Shown piece by piece: positions 51,463 through 59,174 of a stretch of DNA of 64,000 nucleotides. Numbering within the stretch: the first letter of the stretch is position 1; every line of letters starts with the position of its first letter. This stretch comes from an uncultured Clostridia bacterium. Lineage in GTDB: Bacteria; Bacillota; Clostridia; Christensenellales; Borkfalkiaceae. Position numbers and translations under genes: made by a program. The stretch spans positions 20,960 through 84,959 of the forward strand of contig CAMWME010000005.1 in NCBI GenBank assembly GCA_947175325.1, in the 5' to 3' direction. The notes under the pieces were generated by a model. The model worked only from the letters and a program-made list of their open reading frames with translations, was not told where the DNA came from and did no database searches.

Positions 51463-52929
51463 TTATTTATTAACTTCCTCACCTACGCCAAGGTTTTCCG
51501 CCAAAGGCGTATCAGTAGTCTCACCACCGTCGGGTGCGGGAGCTTCTCCGCCGCCTTCACCCGATTCGGGCAACTGCTTGTTTTTGTCCTTGCCGTACAA
51601 AACCTTTAAAAGTATGGGCGTTAAGATAGACGAAACCAAAATCAAAAGTACCGTCATTATCATAAATTCTTGCGGCAGCGCACTTGCTCCAAGAGCTTCG
51701 TTCGTAACGGTTGCCGTAACGATAAGCGCAACCTCGCCGCGCGCCATCATTCCAACGCCCGCGATTGCACTTTCGCGCCAGTTATATTTAAATCCTTTGG
51801 CAACCGCGCCGCAACCGACGATTTTTCCTATCAGTCCCATCAGAACCGCAAGCACGGCAAATAACAGTACTTTCGGGTCAAGCCCCGCAAAAGATATGCT
51901 TGAAATTCCGATATTCGCAAAGAATACGGGTGCAAACATAGTGTAGGTGTTTACTTCTATCTTGCTGTTCGTATAAGCGCTTGCGCGGTGTACCGTTGAA
52001 AGCACAACGCCCGCGAGGAACGCGCCCGTTATATCCGCAACGCCGAAAATTTCTTCGGCAGCCCAGCTGTAAATAAAGCATACCGCAAGCGAGAAAACGG
52101 GGATACGGCGGGTCGTGGGCCATTTCTTGTCGAGCCATTTGAAAAGATAAGAAACGCCGAAGCCTAACCCGATAGCCACTACGAAGAACGCAACTATCAT
52201 AATAAGCGTTCCCCACCACTGCGCTTTGAAAGACGCAAAATCCGTAACCGGTACGGGGTCGCCCGCGCTTGCCTTTGCAATACCCGTAACAACGGACAAA
52301 AGCACTATGCCGATAACGTCGTCGATAATCGCCGCGGAAACGATAGTAGTGCCGAGCTTGGTATTGATTTTGCCGAGCTCCTTCAAAACCGAAACGGTTA
52401 TGGCAACGGAAGTCGCCGTAAGAATAGTACCTATGAAAATGCTGCGGTAAATATTTGCGGTTTCGTTAAAACCGAGCCCGATATTTCCGAAAGGCATTGA
52501 AATTGCGAAACCGAGTATAAGCGGAACTACGACGCCCGCGCACGCAATGAGTATTGCGGCAACACCCGTCTTTTTAAGGTCTTGAAGATTCGTTTCAAGC
52601 CCCGTAGAGAACATTAACAAAAGAACGCCGATTTTCGAGAATATTTCAAGCCCGTCTTTTCCTAACGAGAAAGTTTCTTCTCCGTTAGAGTTCAAGAGGA
52701 ACAGCGAAGTGTACTCCGCGCCGTTGCTCTTATCAACGCCTATAAGCGAGAATCCGCAAAGCTCGCCGAAGATTGCGGGACCAATCAAAATGCCGGCGAT
52801 AATGTAGCCGAGAACTTGAGGAAGCCCGATTTTTCTGAATATCAAACCGAAAACTTTTGTAAACAACAAGATTAAGGCAAGTATTACAACGAAGCCTAAA
52901 CCCGAGTCGATAGCAAATATACCTTTCAT
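51463..52929 (-). CDS. CPA2-family monovalent cation:proton antiporter
   Basis: This 488-aa membrane protein has about 12 helices of the Na+/H+ or K+/H+ exchanger fold, with GLPQVLGYIIAGILIGP, a SAAIIDDVIGIVLLS segment carrying the DD ion site, and GVGMMARGEVALIV. No TrkA-N domain follows; the tail is acidic and proline-rich. I start at MKGIFAIDSG after AGGAGATAAAT, 14 codons inside the track ORF. Ion specificity is open. Confidence 0.9.
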   Translation of the reverse strand: MKGIFAIDSGLGFVVILALILLFTKVFGLIFRKIGLPQVLGYIIAGILIGPAIFGELCGFSLIGVDKSNGAEYTSLFLLNSNGEETFSLGKDGLEIFSKIGVLLLMFSTGLETNLQDLKKTGVAAILIACAGVVVPLILGFAISMPFGNIGLGFNETANIYRSIFIGTILTATSVAITVSVLKELGKINTKLGTTIVSAAIIDDVIGIVLLSVVTGIAKASAGDPVPVTDFASFKAQWWGTLIMIVAFFVVAIGLGFGVSYLFKWLDKKWPTTRRIPVFSLAVCFIYSWAAEEIFGVADITGAFLAGVVLSTVHRASAYTNSKIEVNTYTMFAPVFFANIGISSISFAGLDPKVLLFAVLAVLMGLIGKIVGCGAVAKGFKYNWRESAIAGVGMMARGEVALIVTATVTNEALGASALPQEFMIMTVLLILVSSILTPILLKVLYGKDKNKQLPESGEGGGEAPAPDGGETTDTPLAENLGVGEEVNK

Positions 52930-53014
52930 ATTTATCTCCTGTTTTTCCGTTCGATACATTATAGCATACAAAAATTGGAAATGCTAATTTTTTTAAATTT
53001 TTTTTAAAAAGGGG

Positions 53015-53042
53015 TTGACATTTTAAAAATCTATGGTACAAT
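53015..53042 (+). promoter_or_regulatory. Strong promoter of an RNA gene
   Basis: Consensus TTGACA (53015-53020), 16 nt, then TACAAT (53037-53042). Expected start is about 53049. Confidence 0.85.
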
Positions 53043-53048
53043 GAAGTC

Positions 53049-53439
53049 AGAAAAAGAAAATAACTTACAAAAAATGTTAGGTACCAACATTAATACGAGG
53101 TAAGCTATATGAAGGATACGTAGCCGCGAAAGCGGGTCAAGGTTATTTTCGGCGGTATGCTCCGCCTCTATATGATAAGGAACTTTATTAAGGAATTTTA
53201 TTTTGGGAGGTAAGACCAATGGGTACTTGCACCGGAATAAAGAAAGAAAAAGGTAGGTAAACTCCAATGTACCACTTTACGGGTGAAATCTGATTCCTTA
53301 GGCGTGTACGTTTTGCAGACTGTCGTTCTGCGCGGTTTAAACCGGTAAGGCTTAATGCCCCGCTGTGGAAGCGATTTCAAAAAGCAAAATTTAATAAAAT
53401 CTCCCCGTGCCGACGCATTGGCACGGGGTTTATTTTTTT
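53049..53439 (+). ncRNA. Unidentified ~390-nt transcript with three micro-ORFs
   Basis: It runs from a near-consensus promoter to a strong terminator and encodes no normal protein. It contains the hairpins CCGC-GAAA-GCGG (53123-53134) and GGCGG-TATGCT-CCGCC, and three micro-ORFs with similar ribosome sites: MKDT (53109-53123), MGTCTGIKKEKGR (53219-53260) and MYHFTGEI (53267-53293). I compared it by eye with tmRNA, RNase P, 6S, SRP RNA and common riboswitches and found no convincing match. Confidence 0.55.
53403..53439 (+). terminator. Terminator of the unidentified RNA gene
   Basis: CCCCGTGCC pairs with GGCACGGGG around GACGCATT, followed by TTTATTTTTTT. Confidence 0.92.
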
Positions 53440-53462
53440 CTCCCTCCACTCCTTTCAATTAA

Positions 53463-53491
53463 TTGACAGCGCACAGTATTTATAATATAAT
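53463..53491 (+). promoter_or_regulatory. Promoter of the thiT transcript
   Basis: Consensus TTGACA (53463-53468) and TATAAT (53486-53491) at 17-nt spacing; start near 53498. Confidence 0.9.
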
Positions 53492-53510
53492 TTTTTTACA
53501 ATAAATTAAA

Positions 53511-53770
53511 TACCGTCGGGGGTGCCCGTATATACGAACGCAGATTAAGCGGCAATAGCTCGTGCAGATACGAGTAGGTCGCGGAGCGCGCGGCTTTTGT
53601 AAGGGAGTTTACTATGGCGTAAATGACCGCAACAAAAACGCAAGCGCGACAAAGAGATGCGAAGTATATGCGCGAGCTGAGATTATACCCTTTGAATCGG
53701 CAACGTAATGGTTGAGCGATAGCGCAAAGAGATTTTTCTTTCGTCCCCGTATTTTTGCGCGGGCGATTTT
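53511..53770 (+). promoter_or_regulatory. Divergent TPP riboswitch with a ~135-nt insertion in P3
   Basis: The aptamer's 5' part is TCGGGGGTGCC (53516-53526) and its 3' part is GCTGAGATTATACCC (53676-53690), the hallmark pyrimidine-binding segments. P3 can pair CGTATATAC (53527-53535) with GTATATGCG (53664-53672). P5 appears as CAAC-GTAATG-GTTG, and P4 as ATCG with CGAT, unlike the usual CCTGATCTGG. P1 is not obvious. A terminator (CGTCCCCG with CGCGGGCG, then ATTTTTATTTT) precedes thiT. The gene context supports thiamine control. Confidence 0.75.
53557..53678 (+). ncRNA. Structured element, copy 3 of 3, inside the TPP riboswitch
   Basis: The outer stem pairs AGCTCGTGCA (53557-53566) with TGCGCGAGCT (53669-53678), with one G-U. 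The core CAGATACGAGTAGG.CGCGGAGCGCGCGG is followed by TTTTGT with ACAAAA pairing. The apical hairpin is GAG-TTTAC-TATGGC-GTAAA-TGAC and the 3' core is GCGCGACAAAGAGATGCGAAGTATAT. The outer stem competes with the P3 pairing of the riboswitch. Confidence 0.65.
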
Positions 53771-53797
53771 TATTTTCGGCGGTAGAAGGAGTTTTTT

Positions 53798-55027
53798 ATG
53801 TTTCTTGCACACCTTGCAAGCTCGTTCTTCGACCGCATAAAGCACGAAAACGGGCAGAAGTACTATCTGTACTCGGAAGTATGGACGGAATACGCGCAAA
53901 GCCTTTTGAACCAAGTATTCTTCTATACCGCGATTGCCCTCGTTGCAATACTTATTGCAGTGGGGCTACTCGTTCACCTCAAAAAGCCCGAGGCGTTTAA
54001 AGGCTTTAAAAACGCTTGCGTGGGCATTGCTTGCGGTTTTGCGATTACAGTAATCGTGAGTATGTTCGCCCTCGAATACGCGAAGATTGCCGAAAAGGGC
54101 TACGCGGAATATCCCGAAATTTTAGGGCTGGTGCTTATCCCCTTTACCGTCCTCGGCGGCGTTGCAGTGCTCGGAATTGCCGCGGCGTATATATCCTCAC
54201 TGTTCGATAAAAAGGCGTTTAAAATAACTTGCATGACCTCTGCATGCCTGTTCCTTGCGGCGTTTATTGCAACCTTCGTTTGCCTTGCCGTTTACTCGGC
54301 ACACGGCACTGCGGAGGACAACAACGGCGCGGTGATTACCCTTACCGAAAACGCAGTTTTATACGTTTGCTCGGCCGTAATTATTGCTGCAATAGTTTTG
54401 GTTGCGGTATTCGTCGGCAGAAACGAAAAGCGCGGGTTCGACAGTAAATCCATTTCCTACGCGGCGGTGTGCATTGCAATGAGCTTTGCGCTCTCCTACA
54501 TAAAGCCCATCGACTTGCCCCAAGGCGGTTCGGTTACGCCCGCGTCGCTTTTGCCACTTATGATTTACGCCTACATTTTCGGCGTAAGAAAGGGCGTTTT
54601 GGCGGGACTCGTTTACGGCACCTTGCAAGCCGTGCAAGACCCGTGGATTATCCACCCCGCGCAGTTCCTTTTGGACTATCCCCTCGCCTTCACCGCTATG
54701 GGCTTGGCGGGCACCTTCACGAAAATCAAGAAGCTTGACAAGCTCCCCCAAGTGCAGTTTGCCCTCGGCGCGGTTTGCGCTGCCACACTCCGTTTTGCGT
54801 GCCACACCCTTTCGGGCGTGTTCGCGTTCTCGGAATACTCCACGCTCGACAACGTATGGATTTACAGCCTCGGTTACAACTCGTTCGTGTTCGTCGACGC
54901 GCTCGTGTGCATAGTCGTGGGCGTGATAATCTTCTCGGTAAAGCCTTTCGTAAGACAGCTTAAAGCAATTCAAGCCAACGCGCTCGTTAAACCCAAACCC
55001 GTTGAAACGACACCCGAAGAAAACTGA
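53798..55027 (+). CDS. thiT: Thiamine ECF transporter S component ThiT with extra N-terminal membrane domain
   Basis: The C-terminal half (about 215-385) is ThiT, the thiamine-binding S-component: ISYAAVCIAMSFALSYIKPIDLPQGGSVTPASLLPLMIYAY, GVLAGLVYGTLQAVQDPWIIHPAQFLLDYPLAFTAMGLAG. The first ~210 residues form about five additional membrane helices (near 39-60, 74-92, 109-133, 145-167, 187-207) that ordinary ThiT (~190 aa) lacks. AGAAGGAG gives the start. A TPP riboswitch upstream fits thiamine uptake. The role of the extra domain is unknown. Confidence 0.9.
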   Translation: MFLAHLASSFFDRIKHENGQKYYLYSEVWTEYAQSLLNQVFFYTAIALVAILIAVGLLVHLKKPEAFKGFKNACVGIACGFAITVIVSMFALEYAKIAEKGYAEYPEILGLVLIPFTVLGGVAVLGIAAAYISSLFDKKAFKITCMTSACLFLAAFIATFVCLAVYSAHGTAEDNNGAVITLTENAVLYVCSAVIIAAIVLVAVFVGRNEKRGFDSKSISYAAVCIAMSFALSYIKPIDLPQGGSVTPASLLPLMIYAYIFGVRKGVLAGLVYGTLQAVQDPWIIHPAQFLLDYPLAFTAMGLAGTFTKIKKLDKLPQVQFALGAVCAATLRFACHTLSGVFAFSEYSTLDNVWIYSLGYNSFVFVDALVCIVVGVIIFSVKPFVRQLKAIQANALVKPKPVETTPEEN

Positions 55028-55031
55028 AATT

Positions 55032-55065
55032 AAAAAGCCCGACGGCGTTGCCGTCGGGCTTTTTT
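55032..55065. terminator. Bidirectional terminator between thiT and rseP
   Basis: The AAAAAGCCCGACGGC arm pairs with GCCGTCGGGCTTTTTT. It overlaps the rseP stop codon. Confidence 0.9.
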
Positions 55066-56203
55066 AGCATCTAGCAAATTGTAATATATCCACCACTACC
55101 GCAAAGACGAGTATCAGCACGAAGCCGACTGCGTGAATAATCGCCTCTATCTTTCGCGGCACGGGTTTTCGGAAAACCCACTCTATCAAACAGAAAATAA
55201 CTTTACTGCCGTCAAGCGCGGGTATCGGCAATAGGTTGAACACCGCAAGGTTTACGCCTATATACGCCGCAATTTCAAAGAAGGACTGCACGCTTTGGGT
55301 CGCAATTTCGGAAGTAAGTTTTATGGTCGTAACGGGTCCGCCCATTGCGCTTAAACCTAAGTTGCCGGTAAGCAGTTCGCCCAAAATCTTGAAAATCGTT
55401 CCCGCGATTTTAAAGGAATATACGAACGAGCCGCCTATCGTTTGGAAGAACCCCAAGCGGTAATTGTCCGCAGATAGGTTCCAATAAGTGCCGTCGTCGC
55501 GCTGAACGGTGCCTATGCCGAGGGCGCGCCACAGCTTGCTCGTTTCGTTAGAATTTTGAAAGTCGCAGTTAGCGCGAAGCCGAACGGGTTGCGTTATTTC
55601 CTCACCGTCACGGTAAACGAGAATAGGAACGGTGTCCTCGTCCGTCTTTCCTTTAAGCGCGGACATCATATCGGTTACGAGGTAAATCCGTTTGCCGTTC
55701 ACTTCCAAAATCAAATCGCCCGCTTCAAGGCTGTGCCCCTCGTATTTTTGGTACTGCGCGGCGGTTTCCTCCGTGCCCCAGTCAATGCCGCCCACTTTAT
55801 AGACTTGCTGACCGAACGCAAACATAGACACGATTATTAAAAGCAGCGCCAAAAGATAATTCATCAACGGGCCGGCAAGCAGAACGATAATTCTTTTCCA
55901 CGGCGCCTTTGCGGTGAAGCTGTCCTTACTCTCTTCTCCGTTTACGCCGTCCTCGCCGTCGAACCCGCAAAACCCGCCAAGCGGCAAAAGACGGATAGAA
56001 AACTCCTCCTTTTCTTCGCTTGGCTTGTGTGCAAAAAGCTTTGGTCCGAAGCCTATCGCAAACTCGTTGATTTTAAATTTTAACGCTTTACCCGCGAGAT
56101 AATGCCCGAACTCGTGCACGGTTATCATTACGAGCAATATGAGTATTGCAAGCAACACCGAGCCTATCGTGGACAAGACCGAGGAAACTGAAAGTAAACC
56201 CAT
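55064..56203 (-). CDS. rseP: Site-2 protease RseP family (M50)
   Basis: This is a 379-aa intramembrane zinc protease. It has HEFGHYLAGK (HExxH) in the first helix, FGFGPKLFAH-type GFGPKLF, a central PDZ domain with YEGHSLEAGDLILEVNGKRI, and a C-terminal LLPIPALDGSKV supplying the third ligand. It probably cleaves an anti-sigma factor or signal peptides. It is the last gene of the rpsB...dxr-rseP cluster, its conserved place. Confidence 0.95.
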   Translation of the reverse strand: MGLLSVSSVLSTIGSVLLAILILLVMITVHEFGHYLAGKALKFKINEFAIGFGPKLFAHKPSEEKEEFSIRLLPLGGFCGFDGEDGVNGEESKDSFTAKAPWKRIIVLLAGPLMNYLLALLLIIVSMFAFGQQVYKVGGIDWGTEETAAQYQKYEGHSLEAGDLILEVNGKRIYLVTDMMSALKGKTDEDTVPILVYRDGEEITQPVRLRANCDFQNSNETSKLWRALGIGTVQRDDGTYWNLSADNYRLGFFQTIGGSFVYSFKIAGTIFKILGELLTGNLGLSAMGGPVTTIKLTSEIATQSVQSFFEIAAYIGVNLAVFNLLPIPALDGSKVIFCLIEWVFRKPVPRKIEAIIHAVGFVLILVFAVVVDILQFARC

Positions 56204-56234
56204 TTATCCCTTTATCCGCGGCTTTCGGCGCGGA

Positions 56235-57338
56235 TTATTTTGAAATTTTAAATATGAATTTTTGCGCCTTCCAACGCGCGGTGCGGTCGACCTCTTCAAG
56301 CTGTTTATAGCTAACGAGCTCGTCGCGCACGGTCGTGGAAAGCACGTGCTCAATCGTAGCGTGAATATCGGTGAATTTAATTTTACCGTCCAAGAACGCT
56401 TTAACCGCAACCTCGTCCGCCGCGTTTAAAGCGCAAGGCAAGGTGCCCCCCTCTTTGCCGCAGTTAACCGCCAAATCAAACAGCGGGTACTGCTTTTTAG
56501 TCATAGGTATAAACTCGACGGAAAGCGCCTTTTTAAAGCTTAAAGGCTGCGCCGCGGTAGTCATATGCTTGGGGTAAGTAAGCGCCATCTGAACGGGTAT
56601 TTGCATATCGGGCGTACCCATCTGCGCCAAGAGCCCGCCGTCGGCAAACTCCACGAGGGAATGCACTACGCTGGTGGGCTGAATGACCGTCTCTATCTTG
56701 GAATAGGGCGCGTTGTAAAGCTCGTGCGCCTCGATAACCTCGTAGCCCTTGTTTAAAAGGGTTGCACAGTCGATAGTGATTTTTTTGCCCATCTGCCAAG
56801 TGGGGTGGTTTAAAGCTTGCTTGGGCGTTACCTTTTCAAGTTGTTCTAAGGTGTAGCCTCTGAAGGGTCCGCCGCTCGCCGTTAAAATAAGCTTTTTAAA
56901 CGACGCCTCCCTATCGAAGTTTAGGCACTGCCAAATTGCCGAATGCTCGCTGTCAACGGGGATGATTTCCGCACCGTGGGTTTTGGCAAGCCTTCTTACT
57001 AGCTCGCCGCCGCACACCAAGGTTTCCTTGTTTGCAAGCGCAAGTGTTTTGCCCGCCTTGATAGCCCTAATGCTGTATTCCAGCCCCGCAAATCCGCTTA
57101 CCGCGTTAAATACGATATCCGCGTCTGCGTATTCCGCAACCTTTAAAGCCTTTGCTTTGCTTTTGGAGGCCACTGCATAAAGCTCGGGGGAAAACTCCTT
57201 TACTTGCTGAGTGAACTCCTTGGACTCGCTGTAAGCGCACATAGCAACGATTTTAAAGCTGTTGGGGTGGCGGCGCACAGCGTTTAGAACTTGTACGCCT
57301 ATTGAGCCGGTCGAACCTAATAAAGCAATCTTTTTCAT
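56235..57338 (-). CDS. dxr: 1-deoxy-D-xylulose 5-phosphate reductoisomerase
   Basis: This is the second enzyme of the MEP isoprenoid pathway. The 367-aa protein has ALLGSTGSIGVQ (NADPH), ANKETLVCGG, PVDSEHSAIWQCL, TASGGPFRGY and the HPTWQMGKKITIDCATLLNKG metal/substrate region. No ribosome site is visible before the ATG; a TATAAT lies 4 nt upstream. It links functionally to uppS and cdsA upstream (lipid carriers and phospholipids). Confidence 0.97.
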   Translation of the reverse strand: MKKIALLGSTGSIGVQVLNAVRRHPNSFKIVAMCAYSESKEFTQQVKEFSPELYAVASKSKAKALKVAEYADADIVFNAVSGFAGLEYSIRAIKAGKTLALANKETLVCGGELVRRLAKTHGAEIIPVDSEHSAIWQCLNFDREASFKKLILTASGGPFRGYTLEQLEKVTPKQALNHPTWQMGKKITIDCATLLNKGYEVIEAHELYNAPYSKIETVIQPTSVVHSLVEFADGGLLAQMGTPDMQIPVQMALTYPKHMTTAAQPLSFKKALSVEFIPMTKKQYPLFDLAVNCGKEGGTLPCALNAADEVAVKAFLDGKIKFTDIHATIEHVLSTTVRDELVSYKQLEEVDRTARWKAQKFIFKISK

Positions 57339-57393
57339 AATTATTATACCCGTAAATTTTTAATTAATGACAAAAACGAAACAATATAAAAAT

Positions 57394-57442
57394 AATTTCG
57401 GCGCGGGGGAAAATTGCGTTTTTTGCCCGCGCACCGAATTTT
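57394..57442 (-). terminator. Hairpin between cdsA and dxr
   Basis: CGGTGCGCGGGC pairs with the complementary GCGCGGGG...CCG arm across a ~17-nt loop in the 113-bp cdsA-dxr gap, and on the minus strand is followed by AAATTATTTTTATA. It is probably a partial terminator, with dxr-rseP restarted by a downstream promoter. Confidence 0.5.
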
Positions 57443-57451
57443 ATTTACTCT

Positions 57452-58468
57452 TTATATAATCACGCCGAAGCTGATGAAAACTACCACGCTGCAATACAGC
57501 ATACTGTCAAATCTGTCCAAAATGCCGCCGTGTCCGGGAAGAAGGTTGCCCATATCCTTGACGCCGCACTCCCTCTTTAACGCGCTTTCGAAAAGGTCGC
57601 CTATCTGCGCCATAAACGAGGTTACGAGTCCCACGAGCACGAACGAGAGTAGCGCGGGGAATGTTGCGCTTCTTACCGTCAAATCAACGCCGTTAAAGCC
57701 GGTGTAGATAATTTGTCCGTTGACCCCGCCGAGGCAGTACATAAGGTAGTAAACTGCAATCGCGCCGAGCACGCCGCCTATTATTCCGCCCACCGCGCCG
57801 ATAACCGTCTTGTTAGGGGAAAGCTGAGGCGCAAGCTTCAAGGGCACGAATTTTTTCAATGAGCTTCCTATGACGAACGCGCCGGTATCCGTCAACACGG
57901 GCACCATAAACACGAGCAGTATCGCCGCCATAGAGTTGTTGTCTAAATGGTTAATCGCCGAAAGAAGGGTTGAAAGCACGCCGCAGTACAGCATGCAGAA
58001 AATGCAGTAAATAGTACCTTTTACCGAGCTTTTTCTGTGGTCGAACACTGAGGTTGCGGCAAGGAACATTACGTAAACCGTAAACGCGCAAGCCATAGCA
58101 AGCAAGCCGCCGTTCATAGCCATTTCAACTACGGTGAAAAGGGGTACCGCCATAGCGCAGAAAGCAATGGTAATTGCGCGCTGAGGCGTAGAAATTTTAC
58201 AGTTAATGCCGCTCTCGGAACGGTCTATCGCACGCAAAAACTCGTATGCGCCGATAACCGAAACGGCGGTAAACACCATATCGAACCCGATAGAGCCCCA
58301 ACCGCCGGGCACGTTGCCTTGGGGCACGCACCATTTAAGCGCGCACATTGCTATCCAAACTACCACGTAGCAAACCGCGGTAATTACGCGCTTTTGAAGG
58401 GAAGTCAAGCCCTTCTTTTTATTTCCGTTTTCAACGGGCTCAACGCCCCGTACTTCTTGTTCTGCCAA
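57452..58468 (-). CDS. cdsA: Phosphatidate cytidylyltransferase
   Basis: It makes CDP-diacylglycerol. The 338-aa membrane protein has about eight helices and the C-terminal signature KRECGVKDMGNLLPGHGGILDRFDSML; DTGAFVIGS and LSPNKTVIGAVGG are further conserved blocks. An N-terminal cytoplasmic extension of ~30 residues precedes the first helix. It follows uppS in the standard order. Confidence 0.95.
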   Translation of the reverse strand: MAEQEVRGVEPVENGNKKKGLTSLQKRVITAVCYVVVWIAMCALKWCVPQGNVPGGWGSIGFDMVFTAVSVIGAYEFLRAIDRSESGINCKISTPQRAITIAFCAMAVPLFTVVEMAMNGGLLAMACAFTVYVMFLAATSVFDHRKSSVKGTIYCIFCMLYCGVLSTLLSAINHLDNNSMAAILLVFMVPVLTDTGAFVIGSSLKKFVPLKLAPQLSPNKTVIGAVGGIIGGVLGAIAVYYLMYCLGGVNGQIIYTGFNGVDLTVRSATFPALLSFVLVGLVTSFMAQIGDLFESALKRECGVKDMGNLLPGHGGILDRFDSMLYCSVVVFISFGVII

Positions 58469-58485
58469 AATAGATATTCCTTTTT

Positions 58486-59172
58486 TTAAATTTTTCCGAA
58501 GCGGCGTTCACGCTTTGCATACTCTGCAAGAGCCTTGTCAAGCTCCCCTTCGTCAAAGTCGGGGAATAGCGTATCCGTGAAATACAGCTCGGAATAAGCC
58601 GCTTGATACAATAGGAAGTTTGAAAGCCGCATCTCTCCGCCCGTCCTTATAATCAAGTCAGGCTCGGGCACGCCGTTCGTGTACAAAAAAGCTTCAAGCC
58701 CACTCGCGTCAAGCTTTTCGCCCTTTTCTATTGCCAAGTTACAAGCCCGCAATATTTCAGAACGCGCCCCGTAATTAATTGCAAAAATAAGCGTAAACGC
58801 GGGGTCTTTGGGCGAATTCTTTTCGCCGTCGGTTAAAAGCGCTTGCACGTCCTCGGGCAGCGCCGTGATATCGCCTATCACTTTAACGCCCGCGCCGCTT
58901 TTATACAGTTTTTGCACGTTCTTAGTAAAATATTTGCGGAAAAGTCCGAATAAGCCTTCCAGCTCTTCTTGCGGGCGCAGAAGGTTTTCCGTTGAAAGAG
59001 TATAAACCGTAAGATACTTAACCCCTCGGGCTTTGGCGTGCTCGGCAATTTTAATCATCGCGTTCATACCCGCGTTGTGCCCAAAAGAGCGGGGCATAAG
59101 CCGCTTTTTCGCCCATCTGCCGTTGCCGTCCATTATAAGCCCGATATGCAAGGGAATTTTATTTTCGTCCAT
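58486..59172 (-). CDS. uppS: Undecaprenyl diphosphate synthase
   Basis: This cis-prenyltransferase makes the C55 carrier for cell-wall synthesis. The 228-aa protein has LIMDGNGRWAKKRLMPRSFGHNAG (catalytic Asp), TLSTENLLRPQEE, INYGARSEI and PEPDLIIRTGGEMRLSNFLLYQAAYSEL. It starts 2 nt after the frr stop. Confidence 0.97.
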   Translation of the reverse strand: MDENKIPLHIGLIMDGNGRWAKKRLMPRSFGHNAGMNAMIKIAEHAKARGVKYLTVYTLSTENLLRPQEELEGLFGLFRKYFTKNVQKLYKSGAGVKVIGDITALPEDVQALLTDGEKNSPKDPAFTLIFAINYGARSEILRACNLAIEKGEKLDASGLEAFLYTNGVPEPDLIIRTGGEMRLSNFLLYQAAYSELYFTDTLFPDFDEGELDKALAEYAKRERRFGKI

Positions 59173-59174
59173 TA

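Noticed and set aside
53219-53260. MGTCTGIKKEKGR resembling the N-terminus of choloylglycine/penicillin-acylase hydrolases (CTGI)
   Set aside because: Only 13 codons and no continuing homologous sequence in any frame, so a hydrolase pseudogene is not supported.
53253-53263. GGTAAACTCC inside the orphan RNA, a string also found in RNase P RNA
   Set aside because: The essential P4 segments (GAGGAAAGTC and ACAGA) and overall architecture are missing. A short string match is not enough to call rnpB.
53198-53458. Minus-strand ORFs (86 and 78 aa) across the orphan RNA region
   Set aside because: No ribosome site, no recognisable domain, and they run against a clear plus-strand promoter and terminator.
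57339-57373. Leaderless dxr transcript
   Set aside because: TATAAT is only 4 nt from the ATG and the best -35 is 19 nt away, so the start site would fall inside or past the start codon. The evidence is weaker than for maa and the SDR gene.
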